Assembly: GCF_051622035.1 (NCBI RefSeq)
Contig: NC_135356.1
Coordinates: 12,014,079-12,078,078, forward strand
DNA from: Arctopsyche grandis
Taxonomy: Eukaryota; Arthropoda; Insecta; Trichoptera; Hydropsychidae
Direction of reading: 5' to 3'
Length of the DNA stretch: 64,000 nucleotides
Shown here: positions 36,601-48,800 of the stretch, in pieces
Position numbering within the stretch: position 1 is the stretch's first letter
Layout of the letters: each line of letters opens with the position of its first letter
Notes under the pieces: generated by a model
The model's input: only the letters and a program-made list of their open reading frames with translations
The model's database searches: none
Told to the model about the DNA's origin: nothing
Program-made: the position numbers and the translations under genes

Positions 36601-37567
36601 ACGATGGTATACACATTTGAAGTACCGCCATCCCAAAGGTCTGCTTCTACAGCGTGGGCAGAGTTCTGCTGTTAAATTTATGGCGAATGCAAAGAGCTTC
36701 AATAACTTTTTTAATATAATTTCTAAATGTCGGTGTGACTGCAATATTAAAGCATGTGCTACGCGAATGTACTTCTGACAAATTGTTTACCGTAAGTTTG
36801 TTTTGTGACAATCTGCCCAGTACGCGGCTTTTTTTCCATTGACAGATTTTGCAATACTTTTATTATCTATCTACCGCCACCCACATAATCTCAACGTTAA
36901 AGTACTCTTTATTTTAAATTTAAAAAGCTTCAGACATTTTCGATAGGCTTTAGGTCTGGTGATTTGCCTGGCCAAGGAAGTAACCGGATATTATGGAAGG
37001 CCAGGAAGTTTTTTACTTTCGTTTTTATGTACCAAGGTGCATTATTTTGCATAAAATGGTATGCTGTACCTGCAGTCGTAATGTCTACTATTGAAGGCAA
37101 AAACACATTTTGCAGAGCAATCAGGTACTGATCCTGATGCATAGTCCCTTTGACAAAAAAGGGGACCTGGGTCAGCTGAGCTTATGGATGTACAAATCGT
37201 AATTTTTGTTATTTTTACGATACAATCGTCTTAGAATGCTTCTTTGGCCCTTCTGCGAATAAATTCTTCATCTGAGTCAATAAAGCTAGATGCATTATTT
37301 TATATGTATTACTTTTTTGTGTTTCCGAAGGTTTGAATTTTTATTAAACGACTTTAACCCTTTGTGGCCCAACCTCTTTTTTTTTTTTTCTCTGGTAACG
37401 CTAAAATCGAAGTGGTGTCGAAATCGAACCACTGGGACACTAGGGAAAAATATTGAAATTGTGGTCATTCCACGGCACCACTGGGACACAAAGGGTTAAG
37501 CAAATGTCACATTCGTATGGTTTTTATCCAATGTGATTTGTTTTGTTTATCGTGAGGTCCTATTGTT
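30676..37567. repeat. Macrosatellite copy D, interrupted at unit position about 6892
   Basis: It follows copy A at +30675 until about 37567, where substitutions begin (gttgatcaaacg for gttgagcaaacg). It then continues into the gypsy-derived block rather than the usual gag, hAT and ARMC8-like segments. From the start of D to the start of F is 15,154 bp, so D, the gypsy block and E form one enlarged repeat. Confidence 0.9.
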
Positions 37568-37718
37568 GATCAAACGACTTTTAACAAGTTTCACATTTAT
37601 TCGATTTTTCCATTTTGACAGTCCCTTTGACAAAAAAGGGGCGAATGTATTGCAAGACATTCCATCCTTCTTATGATATTGAAAAAATTATTGAGGACAT
37701 GAAATTACATAATTTTTG

Positions 37719-38370
37719 CGCCACGCATTGCTGCTCACAACCTCGTCGACAGATTTCGTGCTTCCCCTCGGGCCTTCTCGTAAAATTGATATACGGACAT
37801 CCGAATGCCGTAGCGTGTTGTGAGTTTCTCAATTAGTAGCTGGTAGTCGTCCTGCGTATCCTGTGGAAGCCGGCTGACGAAGTTCATGGCCGCGCCACTC
37901 ATTGCTGCACACAACCTCGTCGACAGATTTCGTGCTTCCCCTCGGGCCTTCATGTAGAATTGATACACAAACTTCCGATTGCCGTAGCGTGTTGTGAGTT
38001 ACTCAATTATTAGCTGGTAGTCGTCCTGCGTATCCTGTGGAAGCCGGCAGACGAAGTTCATGGCCGCGCCACTCATTGCTGCACACAACCTCGTCGACAG
38101 ATTTCGTGCTTCCCCTCGGGCCTTCATGTAGAATTGATACACAAACTTCCGATTGCCGTAGCGTGTTGTGAGTTACTCAATTATTAGCTGGTAGTCGTCC
38201 TGCGTATCCTGTGGAAGCCGGCAGACGAAGTTCATGGCCGCGCCACTCATTGCTGCACACAACCTCGTCGACAGATTTCGTGCTCCCTCAAGTCGAGCTG
38301 TGAATCGGAATCTCGCCAGAAATTCCTCCGAGGAACCTGACCCATCGTATGTCGGGATTATTATTCTCGT
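37719..38370 (-). pseudogene. Gypsy gag block with 174-bp tandem repeats (three copies)
   Basis: Minus-strand capsid-like sequence. The word 'cctgcgtatcctgtggaagc' starts at 37851, 38025 and 38199, giving two exact 174-bp steps. Each repeat encodes 58 residues including MNFVSRLPQDTQDDYQLLIE (or CRLPQ), KLTTRYG, YQFYMKARGEARNLSTRL and CAAMSGAA. Because 174 is a multiple of three the frame is preserved. Stops at the 'gagttactcaattatt' variant (tta for cta) close the frame between repeats. Copy F has only two such repeats. Confidence 0.85.
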
Positions 38371-38904
38371 CCAGGCCCCCGTTGCGTGGCATCTGATTGC
38401 TGCTTTCAGTGCTAGAAGCCATCGTTCCACTAGTCCATTTACCTGTGGGTGGTACGTCGTTGTCCTGTTGTGCTTCGTACCCAGCAGCTGGCTCAAGGCA
38501 TTGAAAAGCTCACATTCGAACTGTCTCCTTTGATCAGTCGTAATCGTTTCTGGGCTTCCAAAACGGGCCAGCCCTACAACGAATGTTTTGCCTCTGTTTC
38601 CGCTTTTATGTCCGGGATTGGGATGGCTTCCGACCATCGTGTGTAGCGGTCCACACATGTCAAGATGTATGTGTGTCCATTGGATGGTGGTAATGGTCCC
38701 ACTATGTCCACATGAGCATGAGCGAACCTTGATGTTGGCGTGGTGAAAATTCCTATCGGTGTCTGTGTATGACTCGTGGTTTTTGCTCTCTGGCAACTCG
38801 TACAGGTCCGTGTCTTGATCTTGACCTCGATCCATTTTACGATGTGTAGGTAAGAAGGAGACTTTGACGCCTGTCTCGCTCTCCTCCTTTTTTTCGTTCA
38901 GCAC
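38173..38904 (-). pseudogene. Gypsy integrase-gag chimeric reading frame, 243 codons
   Basis: Residues 106-177 form an integrase core: FVVGLARFGSPETITTDQ with Asp124, then YHPQVNGLVERW with Glu160, separated by the canonical 35 residues. From about residue 178 the frame turns into gag (IIIPTYDGSGSSEEFLARFR, then NLSTRLCAAMSGAAMNF). In a normal gypsy element gag lies upstream of integrase, so the order is permuted. Residues 1-105 are out of frame with the element: an integrase zinc-binding-like CTSCQ and a DIVGPLP block (first catalytic Asp) can be seen in another frame at about 38660-38810. RT and RNase H are absent. A relic, but the open frame is preserved in both array copies. Confidence 0.8.
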
Positions 38905-38988
38905 TTAATACCGGTTTCTGGGGAGCTGTTGATATAGTTCTAAGTTAGAACAAAAATCTCTGCACCGGTGTCGACAACCATTTGACAA
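38827..38988 (-). other. Gypsy block tail and junction back to the unit
   Basis: Sequence from 'gatccattttacgatgtg' to 'gaacaaaaat', followed by the protease DTGA-coding words (ctctgcaccggtgtcgac) and 'catttgaca', then the unit restarts at position 3424 (ccgatcaacgga). The same tail is found at 53047-53208, and its central part is inserted in copy G at 53670-53798. Confidence 0.75.
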
Positions 38989-41900
38989 CCGATCAACGGA
39001 ATTGATAATTTATTAATAATTAAAATATTTAATTTTTTTGTATTAAAAATTCATCCGATCGCAATCATAATCATAATCTGTTAAGATGTATGCGGGATGC
39101 TTTGGATGTTTGAGACCGAAAGCAGATTGAGTCTTAAATAAAAACTAAGGAATGATTGGTTGTTTTATGATATCCTCAGACAGCAACCTCCTGACGCCAA
39201 TCCTCAGGAATTTTCTCCTGCGGTTCCCAAGTGTTCTATCTCTGGATACTGTTTACTTTATCTACACACAGTATGTAGTAACAACAATATTCTGAAACAA
39301 CTGGTTTCATGACTTTTTCGTTGAAATTTCGAAAACTCCGATTTTCCGCACGAAGTCCACTCCTAGCAGGACTTCGTCATGGATATCGGCCACGGCGAAA
39401 TTTCACTTGATTATGATTATGATTTGCTCATGCACTTGATCTTGACCTCTGCACCGGTGTCGAAAAATCTCTGCACCGGTGTCGACAACCATTTGACACG
39501 GTATGTCACCAATCGTTGCCCGCCAATGTAAGCTCGCTGGGTGGTCCTCTCTCGCCTTTGAATGCCGCCAAATGCAATGCATGGCACATGGCATTCTGTC
39601 CATGGCACGAAGTAGCTCAGCTGTCGTCAGATCTCTTCGGTCGCCGACTATTTCTATTTCTTCGTTGCTCTGCTCATCTCCGATTCCACTTGACTGACAC
39701 CAATGTTGCGTGGACGTGAGGTGGGGGCTTCCAGAATCGGAGAGAAAGACGCAGGAAGTTGTAGTAGCGGTTTATTGGTCTGCTCTCGTTGGCGCTCCAG
39801 GTCGGAATGCTTTCCAGACCGAGAGCGCCCCATATTTATACCCGTTGGGCACAATACACATACATGTAAACTATTGGTCGATGAGTGGGGCGATCCCATT
39901 GGCCGTTACATACGGCTTATTCATTAGGCGAGGACATTTTGGCGCGAGCGAGAGATCAGGTGATCAGCGCTCGTAAGCCATTGGTCCACGAGCACCACCC
40001 ACCTAATCTCTACGTTACATTATCAATAATAATTTCAGGTTCGTTGTCAAAATCATATAAAGAGTTATTACTTGGGAATTGATTATTATCGATTCATTCA
40101 TTTTCAGAATCAGTAGAGCTGCGGAATTATTAATAATTAAAAATATATTTAATTTTTTTGAAAAAAAAAAAAACTCATGCGATCGCAATCATAATCACAA
40201 TCTGTTAAGATCTATGCGGGATGCTTTGGATAATGTAATACATACAAGACGGTTTTTTTTTTTAAACCAGTGTGATCAGATCAATTTACAAACCTCATTT
40301 ACGTTTCACTTACGATTCCAATTCTGGAAAAAATTTGCCTCTTATCAGATCGTTTTCATACTTTGACACATTACTCATTTTGGTCATCAATTTAAGTAAA
40401 TGGATCCTCCGCCATTACGATAGAGATAAAATATCGTTTAAGACGCGTTTGAAGTTTGCAAATTTGAAATCTTGGTGACGTCTATGTAGTCTTTAGTTTT
40501 ATACATAGATGGCGGTAGTAAGATAAAATTATTGGTATTTTTATTCAAAATAATAATTTTGATTATATGTATATTCAAATTTTTTATTATAATGTGGGTT
40601 TCGAGGGAACCAGGTTGTTCCTCCTCCACCAGTCATGACTGAATGACTGGAAGTCCTCCTATTTTTTGAGCTTCTGGTTTTACTTCGCCGTCGGTCCCGA
40701 TTACCGTGGCGTTGTTCTTTATCGAATATGACATTGGCGCCCGCTTCTGTGAGTCAGGACCGAATGACTGAGTGACAGCTCCAATGTCTCTTTGGGGTCG
40801 CCTCATCACTCCCCACCTTTCGTCTTGGTGACACATGATCGCGGCTTTAAGTTGCCCGTGGAACCTCTACCATCCCATTTGCTCCAGTCAACCTATTTAA
40901 ATTTTTAAATAGTGTTCTCCAATTGTCGTCCTTGGTCGGCTAGTTTTGACGGCTAACAGTTAATTTTGCTAGTGCATAACGGTAAAAATATAATGGTAAA
41001 AATAACACTTTTTTCTACATGTTTCGCCCGATGTTTGCGGGATGCTTTGGATAATTTTGTACATACATGACGGTTTTGCGCTCTTTTTTGTTTTTTAAAA
41101 CCAGTCTGATCAGATCCTTTTTTTGATTATACATATGTATAATCAAATTTTTTAATATAATGTGGGTTTTGTGGGAACGACCGACATTATATGCGCAAGC
41201 GTTGGCCATGAGGCGCGTATTTTTGACCAATAAATCATATACATATCCATGAGTATTTTTGAATTTTTTCGCGTTCGATTCATTAGGATATCCTTGTGGA
41301 ATACAATAAATTTCAGATATATACTATTACTAGTAAGCAAATAGTTGAAAAACAACAATTTTGGGGTTGAGGAAAATTTTTTCGAATCAATAAGGATTTA
41401 CATATATTTAATATACATATAATATAAAATAATAATATTTAATATATAATATACAAGAAATAATTAAAATAAAGTACTTACCGTTGCCTGACGATGGTAT
41501 ACACATTTGAAGTACCGCCATCCCAAAGGTCTGCTTCTACAGCGTGGGCAGAGTTCTGCTGTTAAATTTATGGCGAATGCAAAGAGCTTCAATAACTTTT
41601 TTAATATAATTTCTAAATGTCGGTGTGACTGCAATATTAAAGCATGTGCTACGCGAATGTACTTCTGACAAATTGTTTACCGTAAGTTTGTTTTGTGACA
41701 ATCTGCCCAGTACGCGGCTTTTTTTCCATTGACAGATTTTGCAATACTTTTATTATCTATCTACCGCCACCCACATAATCTCAACGTTAAAGTACTCTTT
41801 ATTTTAAATTTAAAAAGCTTCAGACATTTTCGATAGGCTTTAGGTCTGGTGATTTGCCTGGCCAAGGAAGTAACCGGATATTATGGAAGGCCAGGAAGTT

Positions 41901-44016
41901 TTTTACTTTCGTTTTTATGTACCAAGGTGCATTATTTTGCATAAAATGGTATGCTGTACCTGCAGTCGTAATGTCTACTATTGAAGGCAAAAACACATTT
42001 TGCAGAGCAATCAGGTACTGATCCTGATGCATAGTCCCTTTGACAAAAAAGGGGACCTGGGTCAGCTGAGCTTATGGATGTACAAATCGTAATTTTTGTT
42101 ATTTTTACGATACAATCGTCTTAGAATGCTTCTTTGGCCCTTCTGCGAATAAATTCTTCATCTGAGTCAATAAAGCTAGATGCATTATTTTATATGTATT
42201 ACTTTTTTGTGTTTCCGAAGGTTTGAATTTTTATTAAACGACTTTAACCCTTTGTGGCCCAACCTCTTTTTTTTTTTTTCTCTGGTAACGCTAAAATCGA
42301 AGTGGTGTCGAAATCGAACCACTGGGACACTAGGGAAAAATATTGAAATTGTGGTCATTCCACGGCACCACTGGGACACAAAGGGTTAAGCAAATGTCAC
42401 ATTCGTATGGTTTTTATCCAATGTGATTTGTTTTGTTTATCGTGAGGTCCTATTGTTGAGCAAACGACTTTAAACAAGTTTCACATTTATTTGATTTTTC
42501 CCTTTTGACAGTCCCTTTGACAAAAAAGGGGCGAATGTATGGAAAGACATTCCATCCTTCTTATGATATTGAAAAATTTATTGAGGACATGAAATTACAT
42601 AATTTTTGCGCCACGCATTGCTGCACACAACCTCGTCGACAGATTTCGTGCTTCCCCTCGGGCCTTCTCGTAAAATTGATATACGGACGTCGAATTGCCG
42701 TAGCGTTTTGTGAGTTTCTCAATTAGTAGCTGGTAGTCGTCCTGCCTACCTCCGAGGTACCTGACCCATCGTATGTCAGGATTCTCAGGCAAAATTTTAC
42801 CGTGGCCGCACAGGTGATAATAGTAATCCCATGGAAATGTCTAGTGGCCGCACCAAATTTAATCAAATAAATTAAAGTTACAAAAAAAATGGATCAATTT
42901 GTTCATAAAATAAAAGAAATTTTAACATTTTGCAGTGGAAATTGCTCAATAGTCCTTTCTTCCAGTGCAAGCCGCATTGCTGCTTCTAAGTTTGCGTCTG
43001 TCAGCTGGTTTCTAAATTTTGTGCAATTACACTGAATGATCTTTCGCAATATACGGTAGTGGGAAATATAGATAATATTAATAAAACAATTGTTGCCAAA
43101 TCTTTATATTGGTTTCATTGTCAACGTATATTTCCGACCAAAATTTTTGAACCGAAATATTATTAAAATGCAAATTAAGTACTTGATCGTGATTAATTTC
43201 TAATAATGCATATTTTACGTTAGCCCAGTTAATTAATCTCAAAACTGAAAATGATTTTAATCCATTTTGTAGTACTATGAAATTTTAATTTGTCATCATA
43301 ATAAAAGGGGAAGATATAAAAGAAACAGTTTTAAAAAAATTGAATTCTTCGAACCTTATATCAAGTTCCAGATTCAGAGATTAAAGACACTATTATTTGA
43401 GTTGTGTCTGTCATCTTAATATGTCATGGCATGTAGTCCGACCGATCTGTGAGGTGGATTATATGCCATCTCGCTGGCACCTAACATATTACGCGATACA
43501 ACCATATATACAAAAATATATCCAAACTTAGTAAAGATTGGCTAGTCTCCGCTCTGGTAACTCAAAAACGTGATTTTTTGTTGCTCAGTGTAATTGGTGA
43601 TTAGTTTTAATAATCGTTTATATTTTTCCACATTGCCTGACGATGGTATACACATTTGAAGTACCGCCATCCCAAAGGTGTTATTTTTTCATTTCTTTCT
43701 TAGTCTGCCTCTACAGCGTGGGCAGCGTTCTGCTGTTAAATTTATGGCGAATCCAAAGAGCTTCAATAACTTTTTTAATATAATTTATGAGCATTTCGCC
43801 AGTGCACCCTAGCCGAAAAATGACAATTTCTTTGATGTCTTTCTCTGTGTTATCGTATTGCTGGATCGATATTAATAATTTCATCAGTGGACATCCTTTT
43901 TATGATATTGTAGAATTTATTGAGGACACGTGATGTAATTTCAATACACTAACCTTTTTGTCCTTTTGTAATATTGATGAACGCTGTTCTAGTTATGTGC
44001 AGACGTTTTCGATGGC

Positions 44017-44051
44017 TTCCTATTTATAAAAGGTCAGTTGTATCACTCGAC
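44017..44051. other. 35-bp stretch unique to copy E
   Basis: Starts 'cttcctatttataaaagg' within motif R3 and is absent at the matching point (about 8451) of A, B and C. The 'cgattgcttcc' that follows the related motif at 2590-2600 begins the same way, so E probably keeps the older state and the others carry a deletion. Confidence 0.75.
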
Positions 44052-44486
44052 CACATTTTAACACCCACACACAAAGTGTTTTTTAGTTCAAACCTATTTC
44101 ACTTTTACAAAAGAATGCACAATTTTAATGTGAAAAAAAATCTTCATCCTGCATACATCACAATCTGTTAAGATGTATGCAGGACGCTTTGGATAATTTA
44201 GTACATACATGACGGTTTTGAGCTCATTTTTTGGTTTTTTAAACCAGTCTGATCAGATCCTTCTTTTGAGCCGTCTCTGTTCTCTGAATAGGACAACACA
44301 TTTGAAGGACACGTTTGTGCTACTAGTGTAACATAGAGATTAGGTGGGTGGCGCTCGTGGACCGATGGTTTACGAGCGCTAATCACCTGATCTCTCATTC
44401 GCGCCAAAATGTCATAAACGACTTCTAAAACAGTCCTGCGTCTTTCTCTCCGATTGTGGAAGCCCCCTCTTCACGTCCCCGCAACA

Positions 44487-45034
44487 TTTCTACAACACCT
44501 TGATCAAGCACTGGTTCTTTAGCAGGGGGAAATTCTAATAGTAGATTGCACAAAGTGGACGATCCAAGGTTTCCTCACTTCTCACCAGACGTATACTGAA
44601 GCTGTACTTCCAGTATCGTCAGCCGATCAAGGCCGAGCTGATCGGGACTCGGTGACGAGAACGTGGGCCACGTAAACACCAATGTTTACGCGGCGACCGT
44701 TGGCGAACAAGTCGTGTACGCTGACCAGGGTGGTCAGCACCAAAAAACATCGGCCAAATCGTGGGTCGTAAGGCCACGAAAGCCGACCATCAGACAAGTA
44801 GTCTGAACAAAGGGCACATGAGCACGCATCGGTATTCGGTCGAAGGGTTTCGATCAAAACACCCACGACTCCGAGGTCGACCAACGATGCAACATTTTGG
44901 CTAGAGAACCTATTGTGATGGCCGCGTCGAGAGGAAGGTGTTGGGGCGTGGAGTCGGGCAGCTGCAGCAGCTGGAGCAGCCTCGGCACGACTCCCTGCTG
45001 GATGAGGCTGGCCTTCTGCTGACGAGGGCTGCTG
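44487..45034 (-). pseudogene. ARMC8-like fragments, copy E
   Basis: Same fragments as in A, B and C. Copies D, F and G lack this part of the unit. Confidence 0.74.
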
Positions 45035-45829
45035 TCGATGAGTTAGGCGATCCTATTGGCCGTTAGATACGGCTTACTCATTCGGCGAGGACATTTTGGC
45101 GCGAACGAACCTACACTATTATGTTCGTCGGCAATCACGCGGTCTTTGTTTCCTTTCTTTTCGGTCAATGACGTTCTGTCCTAACTGGTATCTTCTAATA
45201 TAAATATTACATCTATTCAATTATATAATACTAGTGGCCATGTTTTATGATGTATTTATGAAGTGAATTATGATGAACGATGATATTTTTTCCCATCTAT
45301 TAGTACACAATGAAATAAAATTGAGTTTGAAATGTTACAAGTTTTCGTCAATTTCTCAGAAAAATAATAATAAATCATCCATCGGATGGCTTGTAAATGT
45401 AACTGTTGGAAATTTCTTTTTCATTCCATAAGGATTTTCATGTGTTTAATATATTATAATACAATTCAATACAACGACGATTTTATTGTATGTATGTAGG
45501 TTAAGGATTGCGGTAATTCTCTTTTTTTGTGGTGGTTCAATGTTATTCTTCTGTGTAATAGATATTGTATTTTACATTATGGGGATAGGGTGATTGAGAC
45601 GAAGGTGTTGGTTATGCACAAAAATTTATTTACATACATATGTAAATAGGGTATTTTTCCCTGTGTGTATGTACCTACGTATGTTTTGAATTCTCGCTGT
45701 TTTCATCCTTGTATGGCAAGAAAATCCACTATTGTTTCTTCTCATCGGCCGTCTTCTTACAATAATTTAAATCAACTGACAGGCGCGATTTTTAAAACAT
45801 ACATCTGAGTCAATAGAGAAAGTTAAAGA

Positions 45830-48800
45830 AGTTTCCAAACTATTTTTACAACACCTATGGGCTATGTATATGTATAACATGAAAACAACTCTTGCAATAT
45901 TTTCCGTAAGTATGATTCCTGGGTTCAGAATCCATTATTCGGGACAGCTAAACCAGTAGGCTTAAGCGCCTTAAAAATCTAATTAATTTAATTAGTGACT
46001 GATTTGAAACAAAAATACAAAGATCAGCCTTTAAATGATTTCTGGGTGAGTTGAGTTTGTCAGAAGAGTACCCCAATTTTTTAAAACAAGCCATTATTGT
46101 TTTACTTCCGTTTTCTACAACCTATGTATTTATGCGAAGCGCGATTTTCTTATTATGCTGCAACGAAGTCAAAGTGCAGGGACAGGCTCGACAGCATACC
46201 AGATATTATGTAGAATACAACCTACCAATATTGTGTCTGATATCAAGAAGATATGCAATTCAAGGACTTACATATATCATCAAAGTCATTAAGTGCTTTA
46301 TTTATTCATATTTTTATGTTTAGAGGTATTTTTCTAATAGTTTTGATATATCTTCGACATATTAAAAATACTAATATCTATTTTTAATTTATCATAGGGC
46401 TCTACATTATCGTTCCAGGGCCTGGGATTCTTCTATATATCTACCTAGATATTTACATATGTTCATACATAATCGAAATATGATGACTACAGGTAGGATA
46501 GTCACAGTGCTATTCATTGTTCGGCAAACCTTAAACAATGCATTTACAACCTTTGAACAATACACGGCCCCCTCAGGCTCCGGTGACTAATGATGACTGT
46601 TACGTTCGTCCCTGGTCTAGCCTACTCGTGGTATTTTGCGACAGTGTCTTTTTTCAGTCATGGCGGCAGTTTCTTGTGTTTGATTATACGTCACACTTCC
46701 CAAAATATGTTTATACCATTTTTTAGATCCTGAGACAATATATATTGTCGCCAGAATCCTGGTGCTTAGCCAACCAAAATACTGTCGATTATTATCGGAT
46801 CTAGATCCTGAGACAATCTGTCATTGTCATGGCGGTAGATATTAGGGTTTCTGAAAATCCGGGTTTTCAAAACCCGACGTATCCGGGTCCACAATTTTGA
46901 AAACCCGGTGGATTCGGGTCCCAAATTAAAATCAAAAATTTCCAAATTTTGAATTCTTGTTTCATTATACGATTCTGGAAAAAAATTATAGAAGGAGGTA
47001 AAAAACATATAATAAAGAAATACAAATATATTACAGTATATCAGTATATAAAAATAATATATGGGTGAAATTCTAAATTTAGCGAAATTTCAGTACGCCG
47101 TATTGTTTACGTCTGCATTCCACTATTCGTAGATTTCTCTGAAGCTAATGCTGGGGAGGGAGATTATTATCTTTTCTGAGAGATTATTATCTTTTATTAC
47201 CCTTTCGTGAAAATTGTAGTCACATTTCGAAGATAATTTTTATTAGTTAAGTCTCTTTTTAAGATTCTCCATGTTAGAAAACCGGTGTTTCTAGCTGTCC
47301 TTCGCCAACAAGGAATTATCCTATGTGTTCTTTGGCAATTTCTCGGTTGACGTCTCCTCTCTTTTCGTTCGTTTACTATATTCTAAATGATAATTGGTGA
47401 TTAATTTTAATAAACGTTTATATTTTTCCACATTGCCTGACGAGGGTATACACATTTGAAGTACCGCCATCCCAAAGATCTGCTTCTACAGCGTGGGCAG
47501 AGTTCTGCTGTTAAATTTATGGCGAATGCAAAGAGCTTCAATAACTTTTTTAATATAATTTCTGAGCGTTTCGCTAGTGCATCCGGAGCCGGGTTTTAAG
47601 TCATTACCCGGCCGGGTCGAGCCGAGTCCAGAAATCCTAGCAGTTATCTCTCAGGTCTGTCAGCGCCCAATAACTGGAGATTCGCAAATCATTTTTGTGT
47701 TTGGTAATATTTCACATTTTCCAAAATACTAAAACTTGTATCAACGATTTATTTTTAACAAGTTATATTCGTTGATAGAGTCGTCGATATTTGAAATTGA
47801 TGTTTTTGTGCCACGAATTGCATTCAGGAGTCGGATTTCTTTCATTGCCGAATAGGTGAATGATTTCGTGCATTGACTCTTCTGAGAGATTATTATCTTT
47901 TATTACCCTATTGTGTAAATTTTTGTCACATTTCGAGGATAATTTTTATTAGTTAAGTCTCTTTTTAAGGTTCTCCATGTTAGAAAACCGGTGTTTCTAG
48001 CTGTCCTTCGCCAACGAGGAATTCTCCTATGTGTTCTTTAGCAATTTCTCGGTTGACGTCTCCTCTCTTTTCGTTCGTTTTTTATATTCTAATTGATAAT
48101 TTGGTGATTATTTTTGATAATCGTATATATTTTTCCACATTGCCTGACGATGGTATACACATTTGAAGTACCGCCATCCCAAAGGTGCTATGTTTTCATT
48201 TCTTTCTTAGTCTGAGGCTCTTAGGCAGAGTTCTGCTGTTAAATTTGTGGCGAATGTATGGAAAGACATGCCATCTTTCTCATTTTATTGTCATAAGACA
48301 TCCTTCTTATGATATTGTAGAATTTATTGAGGACACGTGATGTAATTTCAATACACACACCTTTTTGTCCTTTTGTAATTTTGATGAACGCTGTTCTAGT
48401 TACATATGTGCAGACGTTTTCGATTGCTTCCAATCCCGGAAGGTTACTTCAGCACCGGGATTGCGGTGCTGGGAATTTCCGATCCCGGGATCCCGGTGCT
48501 AGCACCGGGATTTGAAATGTATAAGAAAAAAAAGTTCAATTGCATGTTTTCATATCTCATAAACGTTCAATTGCGATTTGCAAACTCTCCCGATGTTTCA
48601 CGCAAAATATACACCCATGTTGGCGTACTAATTTTGGGATTTTGGCTACATTATTTAAATTTTCGGTTCGCATCCATAAATTTCTAAGATTAAATAAAAC
48701 ACATCCGAAAATTTTATAAAGTAAAAAACATCGCTTCATTGATTCGTTTTTTACATATAGTAATCTATGTATTTGAGGAATATAAGAAGGATAAAAAACA

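Larger units (their letters stand above)
38989..45829. repeat. Macrosatellite copy E (unit positions 3424-10229)
   Basis: The array phase restarts at unit position 3424 with a +35565 offset. E carries 35 bp near 44017-44051 that are missing from A, B and C at the matching site, after which the offset becomes +35600. It has a private change at 42779 (gtcagg for gtcggg) and another near 43476 (ctggcacc for cttgcacc). Confidence 0.9.

Noticed and set aside
37851..38372. CRISPR-like or satellite array from the 174-bp steps
   Set aside because: Repeats are contiguous coding gag sequence without spacers.
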